Part shown: positions 1-8,154 of the stretch, in pieces
Numbering within the stretch: the first letter of the stretch is position 1
How the letters are laid out: each line of letters opens with the position of its first letter
Assembly (NCBI GenBank): GCA_009746045.1
Contig: RPFO01000003.1
Location: 232,501-296,500 of the forward strand
Source: Mesostigma viride
Taxonomy: Eukaryota; Streptophyta; Mesostigmatophyceae; Mesostigmatales; Mesostigmataceae
Reading direction: 5' to 3'
Length of the DNA: 64,000 nucleotides
Translations under genes and position numbers: made by a program
The notes under the pieces: model-generated
Seen by the model: only the letters and a program-made list of their open reading frames with translations
The model's database searches: none
Told to the model about the DNA's origin: nothing

Positions 1-282
1 GGCCACTGGCCACGCATATCAAGTTCAGGTATTCCCGACCTGTAGCGCAGCAGATTTCTGTCGGAAGGCATCCTAAGCATCGTGATAAAAGAAATCCGAA
101 CAATAGACATTCATGCTGCATCTAAGGACATTATGGCATTTGTATATACTGCAAGTACATGTATCGACATTGCCGTGATTGCTAACCCCGACTCACCATG
201 AACAGGAACTTTCCCTCTGCCTCCATGAAATGTACTTCGTGAAATGTACTGTAATACATATGATGTACTACGATGATAATCA
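1..282. other. Left edge, no gene recognised
   Basis: I see no supported gene here. Copies of a short motif, GAAATGTACTTCGTGAAATG and variants, occur around 222-250 and recur inside the adjacent hairpin arms, so this edge probably belongs to the same repeat or element. Confidence 0.4.
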
Positions 283-897
283 TCCCAGCAAAGCCATAGC
301 ACACCTTCCGTTTCGACCGCCATGTCGGCCACTAGTCCGGATAGCTCAATGTGCACCTGACCTTGACACTAATCGCACAAACAGCCACAATTTTGCAAGC
401 AAGAAGACATGGCTACCTCGGCATTTCATGAAATGTACTTCGTGAAATGCATTTCGTGAAATGTACTAAGGAACGTGATTGGCCGGCGTTCGCTCGCCAA
501 ATCTCGCAAAATGTACTAAGGCACGTGATTGGTCCCGCAAAATGTACTAAGGAACGTGATTGGCCGGCGAAGATTCTGTTTGCTGCAATTAAAATTCCCT
601 ACAGAATCTTCGCCGGCCAATCACGTTCCTTAGTACATTTTGCGGGACCAATCACGTGCCTTAGTACATTTTGCGAGATTTGGCGAGCGAACGCCGGCCA
701 ATCACGTTCCTTAGTACATTTCACGAAATGCATTTCACGAAGTACATTTCATGAAATGCCGAGGTAGCCATGTCTTCTTGCTTGCAAAATTGTGGCTGTT
801 TGTGCGATTAGTGTCAAGGTCAGGTGCACATTGAGCTATCCGGACTAGTGGCCGACATGGCGGTCGAAACGGAAGGTGTGCTATGGCTTTGCTGGGA
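283..897. repeat. Giant inverted repeat (fold-back, ~297-bp arms)
   Basis: Bases 283-579 are the reverse complement of 601-897, with a spacer of about 21 bases (580-600). Paired positions add up to 1180 wherever I checked. Each arm contains several copies of an AGTACATTT-type motif, with CACGTGATTGG or ACGTGATTGGCC between them. ATAATC occurs just outside each arm (276-281 and 899-904), which may be a short target duplication. The right arm carries the start of the ORF at 824. This could be a fold-back transposon or a recent inverted duplication. The transcript would form a perfect long hairpin. Confidence 0.85.
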
Positions 898-1330
898 CAT
901 AATCGTGGCTATCTGCTTCCTGGCTTTCGCTATCATGGTGATGGGACACCATGGGAAGCGCAAGTTCGCAGCCATAGTGCTAAGCGGCAGCACCCATGCC
1001 GGCAGCCTAGTGACCGACGAGACGTTCGACTGTAAGTGCGGCCACGAGTGCATGAAGCCCATTAGAATATCACATCTCCAGGCATTGCGAAGCGCCTGGT
1101 TTTCGCCCGGGCGGAAGCAAGAGGACAGGAAGGCGGCGATAAAGCAGCAGCTGCACCAGGGGGGGTACGACGCCATAACCACGATGTCGTCATCTACTCG
1201 TCACAAGTTCGTTCATGGCGCTGGTTTTCGGTTCGTTCTCGACGGGGGAGTCAAGGATATGAACATAGGGTTTGTGACCCCTTTTCACTTTCGCGTTTCA
1301 CTTTCGAGGCGGCCTTCAGGCACTGCCTGA
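824..1330 (+). CDS. Hypothetical protein, 168 aa, Cys cluster
   Basis: The first ~25 codons lie in the right hairpin arm, so the same N-terminus is also encoded on the minus strand in the left arm. Residues ~25-45 are hydrophobic (IIVAICFLAFAIMVMG) and could be a membrane segment. A short Cys cluster follows (CKCGHEC), then a basic stretch with LRSAWF and GRKQEDRKAAIKQQL. Cys clusters followed by this kind of basic helix are common near the N-termini of transposon proteins, but I cannot place it in a named family. It may be an exon of a larger element gene together with the ORF at 2141. Function unknown. Confidence 0.3.
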   Translation: MHIELSGLVADMAVETEGVLWLCWDIIVAICFLAFAIMVMGHHGKRKFAAIVLSGSTHAGSLVTDETFDCKCGHECMKPIRISHLQALRSAWFSPGRKQEDRKAAIKQQLHQGGYDAITTMSSSTRHKFVHGAGFRFVLDGGVKDMNIGFVTPFHFRVSLSRRPSGTA

Positions 1331-1854
1331 AAATTAGCAACCACGTTTGGAACTCTTCGGACCACCTGTGAAACTAATCACATTTGATGATGTGCTGGCG
1401 GGCCTGGGCATCGCATTTGAGCATTACTTCGAGCAGGGCTCAACAAGCTCGATTCGCCAACTCAACCCGAAGAAGCCCTAAGCTGCGGTAAGACATATAT
1501 TTGTGTGGATGGCTCTTGATATCATGCTGAATTTCTAGTCTTCTCTAGGTGGACAGTTCATGTGCAGCCATACAGGTCATCCATGTGTGTTTTAACCATG
1601 TTGCATGTGCCACAGATATTATGAGCAGTATTTACTAAGTGTGCTGGAGTCGTTGTTGCATGCTTGTTGTATTTCACAGTTCACGCCTGCATGAACGCAT
1701 CGTTGATACTAATGATTATTCATATTGCATGACTGTTCTATTGGGGACGCCGCGCTTGATGTCACAACGTGGCCGAAAGGGTGCATCCACCGCGACGGCC
1801 GGTGGGTGAAATCGATGGACGCATTTCCGAAGAAGCCAGCCGCGGGCCACACCC

Positions 1855-2092
1855 ATGGCGCGGGCGGGGCGCGGGCGGGGGCGGGGGCGGGGGAGAAGGC
1901 GCGGGTGCGGGCGCGGGCGCCACCCAAGCGCGGGCGCGGGCGCGGGCCCGGGCGGGGGCGGGGGCGGGGCGGGGGCGCAGGCGCCGGCGCGGGTGCGGGC
2001 GCGGGCGCCACCCAAGGCGCGCGCGCGGGCGCGGGCGGGGGTGGGGGCGCAGGCGCCGGCGCGGGTGCGGGCGCGGGCGCCACCGCCGACTT
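1855..2092. repeat. GC-rich (GGGCGC)n-type tandem repeat
   Basis: This is nearly pure G and C with degenerate hexamer units such as GGGCGC, GGGGGC and GGGTGC, and a larger repeated block ending in GCGCCACC. All three plus-strand frames and the minus strand stay open through it because of composition, giving Gly/Ala/Arg-rich or Pro/Ala-rich readings that I do not treat as genes. Confidence 0.85.
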
Positions 2093-2140
2093 GGATGATG
2101 AGCCAGCAACCGAAAGAGGGAGAGGCACCGCTCTTCGAAG

Positions 2141-3511
2141 GTGTTCGATCTCGAAGTGTTTTGGGGCCCGGATATGACCGTGTATGTCCGCTGGCGCCTA
2201 GCCGCATCGGAGACGTTGGTAAATGCACCGGTGAACAAGTGGCAGCCCACAGGGCCTAATGGCGAGGCTTGTGACGGGGTCACGCCCATTGGGTACACCC
2301 CGCAGGGAGATCCTGTCTATGGGTGCCTCCTCATAGAGCGTGGCAAGGCCCCCAAAGGAAGTCCTGGTCTAGTGCCGCTTTTTGAATGGGACGAGGGCGG
2401 TGCCAGGAGATGTACCTGCGCTAGCCTTCACAGCCTTTTTCCTGACATCGTCGCCGCTGAGAAGCAGCAGTTGCTGGACGGATGGATTGAGCAGGTGCCA
2501 AAGTCCGTGGAGGATGTGCGTGCCAACAACGAGAATCTGTTCGACATCATGGAGCAAAAGCTCAAAGAGAAGCGTGAACTGCAAGCGAACAAGGCGGTAC
2601 CCTTACCGCTGCGATCTGCAGGCGACCAGTCGGTTGCGCGGGCAACACGAGCACTGAGGCTGCCCATAAAACAAGTCATCTCACACGTCGCTTGCCCTGC
2701 CCGCGAGATTCAAGCGCAGATCAACCGCGCATGTGCGCCCGCTGCGCGAGGGAGCACATCAACGGCAACGCCCGCTTTGCGCACACTGATTTCCGGCAGG
2801 CACACCTTCAAGGTGAATGGAAGCCTCATACGACGCAGCGACCTACTCGTTGTTAAGCGGCCAGCCGTCACCTGCGGGCAGGGAATGCCGTGGGCACCAC
2901 ACATGCTGGTGAAGGTCCTTGATCTGGAAGGCGATCGCACGGAGCGTGACAGCATTGTCGCCTCTCCTTACTACGCACCGTCGTGGACGGGCCAGTTTTC
3001 TAGAGTGACATTAGGTGGCGGCAGCGCAGGGATGACGGTCCCCATTTCTGATGTACACCTGCAGCACTGGACAGTGGGCGGTACGGCAGAGGTGCACCAG
3101 CCTGAGCTGATCAGTACCGGCAAACTGTCAGCTGCCACGGTGGCGGCGTTGAAAGAGCACCCGCAGATTGACTTTGAGCATTACAAGACTGCCACCGCCG
3201 CCAGGGCAGCAGCAAAGGATGACTGCAATGCCTACTTTGCCGAGCATGGAGCACGTGCGCTTATCGGGATGCGCCTGTGTGCCCTGTTTCCGGGGATAGC
3301 GAGGAAGAGGGAGCGCTTCCATGGCTGGGTCACTAAGGTTCAGGAAAGGGGAGGTCACCTGCTCATCAAGGCGATGTGGGCTGATGGGCAGGACTATCAT
3401 GCCCTGGCGGAGGTGACGCAGTTCGTGTGCGGCTGCCCACACCCAGTCGAGGCATTTGGCCGCGCTCGCTTCTTTCCACAGGAGCTAGGCTGGCACCGTG
3501 AACGCAGGTGA
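2141..3511 (+). CDS. Hypothetical protein, 456 aa, mobile-element context
   Basis: An uninterrupted frame of 456 codons, with codon use biased to G/C at third positions and no low complexity, so it looks like real coding sequence. The start is uncertain because the preceding GC repeat may be part of the protein or an intron. I see no known catalytic motif. There is a charged segment (EKQQLLDGWIEQ), a His/Cys-containing C-terminus (FVCGCPHP) and no signal peptide or membrane segment. It is followed by a purine tract and a ~172-bp tandem array. The same arrangement, ORF then array, occurs at 8155-10690 with a transposase-like gene. I therefore infer it belongs to a DNA transposon, but the function is unknown. 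Confidence 0.5.
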   Translation: MFDLEVFWGPDMTVYVRWRLAASETLVNAPVNKWQPTGPNGEACDGVTPIGYTPQGDPVYGCLLIERGKAPKGSPGLVPLFEWDEGGARRCTCASLHSLFPDIVAAEKQQLLDGWIEQVPKSVEDVRANNENLFDIMEQKLKEKRELQANKAVPLPLRSAGDQSVARATRALRLPIKQVISHVACPAREIQAQINRACAPAARGSTSTATPALRTLISGRHTFKVNGSLIRRSDLLVVKRPAVTCGQGMPWAPHMLVKVLDLEGDRTERDSIVASPYYAPSWTGQFSRVTLGGGSAGMTVPISDVHLQHWTVGGTAEVHQPELISTGKLSAATVAALKEHPQIDFEHYKTATAARAAAKDDCNAYFAEHGARALIGMRLCALFPGIARKRERFHGWVTKVQERGGHLLIKAMWADGQDYHALAEVTQFVCGCPHPVEAFGRARFFPQELGWHRERR

Positions 3512-3551
3512 TGGCACCCACATAGACGATGCCGTCCCTGCTGTGCACAGT

Positions 3552-3722
3552 GACAGTGAAGGCGGGGAGGAGGAGGAAGAGGGAGAGGAAGAGGGGGAGA
3601 AGAGGGGGAGGAGGAGGGGGAGGAGGGGGAGAGGGGGAGGGAGAGGGGGAGGGAGAATGGGAGGGGGAGGGGGAGGAGGAAGAGGGAGAGGGAGACGGAG
3701 AGGAGGATGCGGAATGGGAGCC
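3552..3722. repeat. Purine-rich GAGG/GGAGGA tract
   Basis: About 170 bases are almost entirely A and G on the plus strand. It starts roughly 40 bases after the stop of the 456-aa ORF. Long polypurine runs like this can form triplex or G-rich structures. Open frames over it (Glu/Gly-rich on plus, Pro/Ser-rich on minus) follow from composition. Confidence 0.85.
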
Positions 3723-3741
3723 GGGGATGACTGGTAGATGA

Positions 3742-4162
3742 GACGGTGCCATCTACCGGCGCATGGAATGAAGTGGTACACAAGTTTACTCATGGTTATC
3801 GGCAAGTAGAGCATGCACGCCTGGCCTAGTTGAATTTAAATCAATGAGTTGAGTTTGGAGAGGCTGCATTTTGCTTGGATGAAGAATGTGTTAGCATGGC
3901 CAAACTTTTATGGCTTGTAGCCAAATCCTCTTGGGGTATGCAGTGTACTAGCGGTGTGCAATTGCGAGGATTCCTGTCTTGTAGCGATGTGGCCTCTCAC
4001 CCTGCAGCCTGGTAGATGTGTTGGCATGCAGCCACCCATCATTGGTCATCCGATCTGGTGTGATTTGCATTTGCACACCTTGTATTAAGGCCATGATTTA
4101 ATATTGTCTTGTTATTTTTAATGTGTATATGCGAAAAGAGGCATAATCTGCTCATATATAGT
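3742..4162. other. No gene recognised
   Basis: AT-richer sequence between the purine tract and the tandem array. I see no ORF, RNA gene or clear repeat in it. Confidence 0.5.
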
Positions 4163-4870
4163 GCTAGCAAATGTCACTACCTTTACCTATGCCTGACCTT
4201 ACAAGTTGAGGATGGTCTAATGTAGTGGCAAACAGGTTATTTACAACAATTCACAGTTTTCTGACATAGTTTGAGGCAACTATACTTACCAAAATGCTTG
4301 AAAAAGGCAAAAATTGCACCATTTATGCTAGCAAACGTCACTATTTTGAGATCAAACTGGGCCCAAACTTGGCCCATGGTCTAATCTAGTGGTGTTTAGG
4401 TTGCTTCCAACATTTCATAGCTTTCTGACATAGTTTGATATTGTTTAGTAGCTTACACTGAGCAAAATGCTTGAAAATGGCAAAAAATGCACCATTTATG
4501 CTAGCAAACGTCACTATTTTGACATCAAGCTGAGCCCAAACTTGGCCCATTGTCTATTCTAGTGGTGTTTAGGTTGCTTCCAATATTTCATAGCTTTATG
4601 ACGTAGTTTGATATTGTTTAGTAGCTTATACACTGAGCAAAATGCTTGAAAATGGCAAAAAATGCAGTATTTATGCTAGCAAACGTCACTATTTTGAGTT
4701 CAGATTGACCCCAAACTTTGTGCATGGTCTATTCTAGTGGTAATTAGGTTGCTTGCAAATATCCATGATGGTTTGACGTGATTTAGTACTGTTTCCTATT
4801 TATTACTATTTAATTTAATTTAAAATGACAAAAATGTACCTGTATTGCTAGCAAATGTCACCAAGATGAC
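4163..4870 (+). repeat. ~172-bp tandem array with GCTAGCAAAYGTCAC core
   Basis: The core GCTAGCAAAYGTCAC begins at 4163, 4327, 4500, 4675 and 4847, giving spacings of 164, 173, 175 and 172 bases. The middle units are very similar along their whole length (GTGGTGTTTAGGTTGCTTCC is shared); the outer ones have decayed. The same core and spacing recur at 10156-10690 and, in degraded form, at 42244-42600. I infer a repeat tied to a transposon family rather than a centromeric satellite, because each array has only about four or five units. Confidence 0.85.
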
Positions 4871-5007
4871 GTCCGATCGATACCAAACTTTGTACGAGGT
4901 CTATTTTGGTTGCAAACATCATGCATGACAATTTTCAGCATAAAAAGACAAACTTCGGTACGAAGTACATTTTGCGTGCTGGAGTACATTCTTAATGGCT
5001 GGTAGGG

Positions 5008-6150
5008 CGGCGGGGCACGCCCGGCGTGTCCACTGTCGTCAGTCCTAGTGTCTTCCCTGCCTGCGTTCATGAAAAACAACAAAAGACCTACGCGGGTATA
5101 CTACACTGTGCCGACTGGATGGGTCTGCATGCGAGCTTGAACGATCAGGGGAAGGCTTGGCTTCACTCCGTTTCCCTTGAGGGGAGCGTGGGGTCCGCAT
5201 TCCTGCGCGCCCTCCCCATGAGCCCTTTGTTCACACTGGTTCCGGCCCTTTACGCCATCGCTCTCCGCCACCAGCTCTTTGCCCCGCAACCTCTCATCAC
5301 GGCGGGTGCGTCCTGCGGCAGCTGCGGGCTTGCTCTGGATACTACTGGGACGCACTACATCGCGTGCATGGGTGGCCAGCAGAACCAGAACTGGTTCCTC
5401 TATCTCCATACCGCTCTCCTCCGGGTGGTGTGTGCCATGGTTCGGTCGGTCTTTCCCCACTCCACCATTAAGTGCGAGGACGCGGATGGGGCCGCCCTCT
5501 ACTCACCCAACCACCGCCCCGACATTACCGTGCTTGACTACGACGGGCAGGGTTGCCACCTGCTCATCGATGTCTCCGTGGCTCGGCCGCTTTCCGGTCG
5601 CCACATCCTCCGGGCGGCTGTGGATGCCGGCGCTGCTGCCGCTGTGGCTGAGCGCGACAAGTTTGCCTCCTACGGCAATGTGGGGCCCCACCGGGTCATC
5701 CCCTTTGTCCTTGAGGAGTTCGGGGCCATGGGCCCCAAGACAGCGGAGTTTTTCCACGAGTGCTGCCAGCGCCGTGAAGACCGCCTCGACCTCGAGGGTC
5801 AGACCGCCCCGTGGTCGGCCCGCACGTGGTCCTCGTATTGGCGGCAGCGTCTGTCACTCGCCCTCACTCGCACCGTGGCTGATGTGTTATTCCGCCGCAC
5901 CCGGGCCGACTTTGTCGCGACCCATGCGGTCTAGATTCCTTCCAGGCCTGCATGGTGGGCCGGCAGCGCTGTTGCTGCGTGTAGTTTTGTGATGTATAGT
6001 TAGTTGTACCTTGTGCCGCTGGCGTGATCCTTGGATGTCTGTGTCAGATTACTATTAATTTCTTCAGGGTTATTCTCCCAGTTCTCGGGTTTTTCCTTAT
6101 GTTGCATGCCTATCTCACCTCCGTAATCTATCATTCTCAATGAATATATA
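5008..6150 (+). mobile_element. Non-LTR retroelement, 5'-truncated copy (RLE type)
   Basis: This holds the 3' end of a non-LTR retrotransposon: the C-terminal coding region (5026-5934), then a ~215-bp 3' UTR ending in CTCAATGAATATATA. The same 3' UTR ends the copies at 34943 (minus strand) and 39711 (plus strand), which fixes the 3' boundary. The upstream edge falls where similarity with the copy at 38640 stops. Loss of the RT region is typical 5' truncation during target-primed reverse transcription. Confidence 0.85.
5026..5934 (+). CDS. C-terminal part of retroelement protein: zinc knuckle and restriction-like endonuclease
   Basis: An open frame of 302 codons. Near residue 100 is a Cys/His motif, CGSCGLALDTTGTHYIAC (C-x2-C-x9-H-x3-C). 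At about residues 163-187 is RPDITVLDYDGQGCHLLIDV, matching the PD...D-x-S/T pattern of the PD-(D/E)XK-like endonuclease that follows the zinc knuckle in R2-type and other site-entering non-LTR elements. In the family this domain nicks target DNA to prime reverse transcription. The RT domain is missing, so the apparent start codon is only the first Met in a truncated frame. The C-terminus (residues 240-300) is Arg/Trp-rich. The frame is intact, which suggests a recent copy. Confidence 0.8.
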   Translation: MSTVVSPSVFPACVHEKQQKTYAGILHCADWMGLHASLNDQGKAWLHSVSLEGSVGSAFLRALPMSPLFTLVPALYAIALRHQLFAPQPLITAGASCGSCGLALDTTGTHYIACMGGQQNQNWFLYLHTALLRVVCAMVRSVFPHSTIKCEDADGAALYSPNHRPDITVLDYDGQGCHLLIDVSVARPLSGRHILRAAVDAGAAAAVAERDKFASYGNVGPHRVIPFVLEEFGAMGPKTAEFFHECCQRREDRLDLEGQTAPWSARTWSSYWRQRLSLALTRTVADVLFRRTRADFVATHAV

Positions 6151-6679
6151 CGTGGTGATGATGATGCCTTTATGACTGATTATTGAATTTTATGATAAAG
6201 CTGTTGACATGTCTTGTTTCAACTTTGCATTGTATAATGTGCATGCATTAATTAATTAATTAATTAAACTCGTGCTCCCGTCATGGGGAGTCACGGAGCA
6301 CTGAAGTGCTTTTAATCCCTGGGTGTGCACTACAAGAGAAAGGGCAGAGACCCCCAGTCTCCTTCATGCCAAAGGTATGCCACAGCTGCAATCGGGCGCG
6401 CTAGCTAAACGGACAGGCTAACGATCCGGCAAACTGTGGGTGCAATAAGATCCATGTAAGCGGGGCATAACAAGTATAGCGTGGGCAAGTAATCTGACCA
6501 TAGCACGGGCGTAGCATGGCTGTGCTAGGACTAGGCTAAGGCTATGGCTGGTTGTGTACCGTGCGTTAATTGGCGGCACGTGACTAGGTATGTTGGCACA
6601 GCTAGGCGAACATTCTATAGGCATGGCTGCCTTAGCGGCAGTGACTCCAATGGTTACAATTGCTAGGGCTATTGCTATT

Positions 6680-7255
6680 CTAGCCCGCTGGGGGCGTCCA
6701 CATCTTGTGGTTGATCATCAGGTCCCCGCCCCTCCAGTACACCTTGGGCTTCTGGGGGTCCTGCTTATGGCGGAGGTATTCCGGCCACAGGTCGCGTCGC
6801 TGCTGTTGCTGAGCGGGGGTCAGGTCGTCATCCAGCGTCCAGGTGAGGTCGTGCAACCTCTTGCGACGAGAGAGGAACCGCTGCTTATCCTCAGGGGAGG
6901 GGAAGGTGAGCAGGACTGGTGGGGGAGCCGCCTTGTCCCGTGAGTGGGGAAGGCGGTGGCACCCACGCAGTTCTACCTCACCTACCAGGCCCATGAGGGT
7001 AAGAAGCTGGTTCTTGAGCTCGTCAGCAAGAGAGGTTGACGTCTCACCTGGCTTCTGGGGGAAGCGACGTAGCACCAAGCGGCACTCGCGGCGAGCGCGG
7101 TCGGTGACCTCCCGTTCACTGGGCCTGGCGGTGGTCCTCAAGCTCCTGGAGCTTCGTGGCGATGGCGTCGGTGGTGGAGGCGGTCGCTGACCGCAGCAGG
7201 TCCGCGTAGGAGAGCGGGAGGTCACCAGCATCCTGCCGGGGTGGCTGGGATGCAA
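6680..7255 (-). CDS. LINE-1 ORF1p-like protein, RRM and C-terminal domain part
   Basis: This is the C-terminal half of an ORF1p-like protein. From about residue 75: LADELKNQLLTLMGLVGEV, then a basic stretch with RLPHSRDKAAPPPVLLTF, then FLSRRKRLHDLTW, LDDDLTPAQQQQRRDLW and VYWRGGDLMIN at the end. This order, a conserved -R-x-K-x-P-hydrophobic strand followed by DLTP/QQ..RR.LW, matches the RNA-binding and C-terminal domains of LINE-1 ORF1p, an RNA chaperone that coats element RNA. The N-terminal coiled coil is in another frame (7116-7709), so the gene is broken once near 7120-7190. The element at 33109 encodes a related but clearly different version. Confidence 0.6.
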   Translation of the reverse strand: MHPSHPGRMLVTSRSPTRTCCGQRPPPPPTPSPRSSRSLRTTARPSEREVTDRARRECRLVLRRFPQKPGETSTSLADELKNQLLTLMGLVGEVELRGCHRLPHSRDKAAPPPVLLTFPSPEDKQRFLSRRKRLHDLTWTLDDDLTPAQQQQRRDLWPEYLRHKQDPQKPKVYWRGGDLMINHKMWTPPAG

Positions 7256-7709
7256 TGGTGGCCGTCTGCTCCGCTATCTTGGGGACCTGTGTGGCCAGGG
7301 CCTCGGTGTGGGCGGTGATGGCCTCAAGCTTCTTCATGAGCACGCCGCACTTGCCCTCCACCTGGTTAAGGCGAGAGACAAGTGCAGCATGCGTTTCCGA
7401 AGCTTGCGCCGCGGTGTGCAGCGTCGTGAACTGGGGCTGGAGCTTGTGGACGACCTTGGTTTCCACATTGGAGACCCGGGCCTCCACCGTGTTGAGCGTT
7501 GTGTTCAGCGATGTCAGCTTCTCGGCCAGCGGCCAGGTCACGTGCTCCTCCAGCACTGCGCGGTGCATGCATTGGTCACCTCTATTATCAATGATATAAT
7601 TAATGCATAATAATATGGGTTGGGCTGGGTATGAATGCAGTAGTGGAAAGGGAAATGTCACAAGGTTTGAATGCGAAACCTGGGTTGAGGGGCTTCCAAC
7701 GCACGACAC
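7116..7709 (-). CDS. ORF1p-like protein, coiled-coil part
   Basis: Residues ~50-150 are rich in heptad-like Leu, Val and Ala with charged residues between (TKVVHKLQPQFTTLHTAAQ; LVSRLNQVEGKCGVLMKKLE; TEALATQVPKIAEQTATI). This predicts a long coiled coil, as in the trimerising N-terminal half of LINE-1 ORF1p. It ends with LQELEDHRQAQ just where the RNA-binding half takes over in another frame. The Met at 7709 lies upstream of the coiled coil and may not be the real start; MHRAVLEEHVTWPLAEKL at ~7570 is a better candidate. One frame change separates it from 6680-7255. Confidence 0.55.
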   Translation of the reverse strand: MSCVGSPSTQVSHSNLVTFPFPLLHSYPAQPILLCINYIIDNRGDQCMHRAVLEEHVTWPLAEKLTSLNTTLNTVEARVSNVETKVVHKLQPQFTTLHTAAQASETHAALVSRLNQVEGKCGVLMKKLEAITAHTEALATQVPKIAEQTATIASQPPRQDAGDLPLSYADLLRSATASTTDAIATKLQELEDHRQAQ

Positions 7710-8039
7710 CTACAGCAAGCATACCTCTCGGGGTTACAGATTACAGCAGGACGATAAAGCGCCTGAATGAGGGTCTCGCCATCAGGCAGAAAGAGATAGG
7801 GAGGCTGAAGGAGCACAATGATGTATTGGTACGTAGAGTGCAGGATCGAGCTAGAGGCATTGGTAGAGGAGTTGAGGAGGGAGGCCAAGCAGGCCAAGCG
7901 GTACGCTGCTGAGGCACGTGTGGAGGTGGGCAGGGCACCGGTGGGCAGGCCCTTGGGTTGCAGCAATCCAAGGGCTGTGGGTGGGAAGGCAGATCCCAAG
8001 AAGAGGGAGTATGATTTCAGTGAGAGGGTGGCCAACTAA
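7631..8039 (+). CDS. Coiled-coil ORFs, start of transposon-like unit (two frames)
   Basis: Two overlapping frames, 7631-7912 and 7818-8039, read as one coiled-coil protein if joined once around 7830: RTIKRLNEGLAIRQKEIGRL, then ELEALVEELRREAKQAKRYA. The second frame ends shortly before the ORF at 8155. The segment is probably an N-terminal exon or the N-terminal part of the transposase-like gene that follows. No catalytic motif is visible. It overlaps the minus-strand ORF1p frame at 7631-7709, so the border between the two elements is not resolved. Confidence 0.35.
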
Positions 8040-8154
8040 GAGGTTGCAGGCTAGAAGAAGTTGCAGTAGAGGTGGCAGGTGATGTCATCCCATCATTATT
8101 ACCTGGCCCACAACCCTGAAGTGCTAGAAGCATACATCAGGGATAGCGGCATGC

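Larger units (their letters stand above)
6247..7709 (-). mobile_element. Non-LTR-like element with only an ORF1p-like gene, (TTAA)n tail
   Basis: On the minus strand this reads coiled-coil/ORF1p-like protein, then ~415 bases of untranslated sequence, then a short TAAT/TTAA repeat at 6247-6267. The element at 32667-34640 has the same order and nearly the same distance from stop codon to TTAA repeat, which supports this being the true 3' end. No second ORF with RT or endonuclease lies between ORF1 and the tail. I infer a non-autonomous element comparable in layout to the half-LINE-1 elements of mammals. The 5' end is uncertain. Confidence 0.6.

Noticed and set aside
1709-2298. Overlapping Gly/Ala/Arg- and Pro-rich ORFs on both strands
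   Set aside because: They are open only because the GC-rich repeat lacks stop codons in any frame.
3366-3814. Pro/Ser-rich minus-strand and Glu/Gly-rich plus-strand ORFs
   Set aside because: Shadows of the purine tract at 3552-3722; no conserved sequence outside it.
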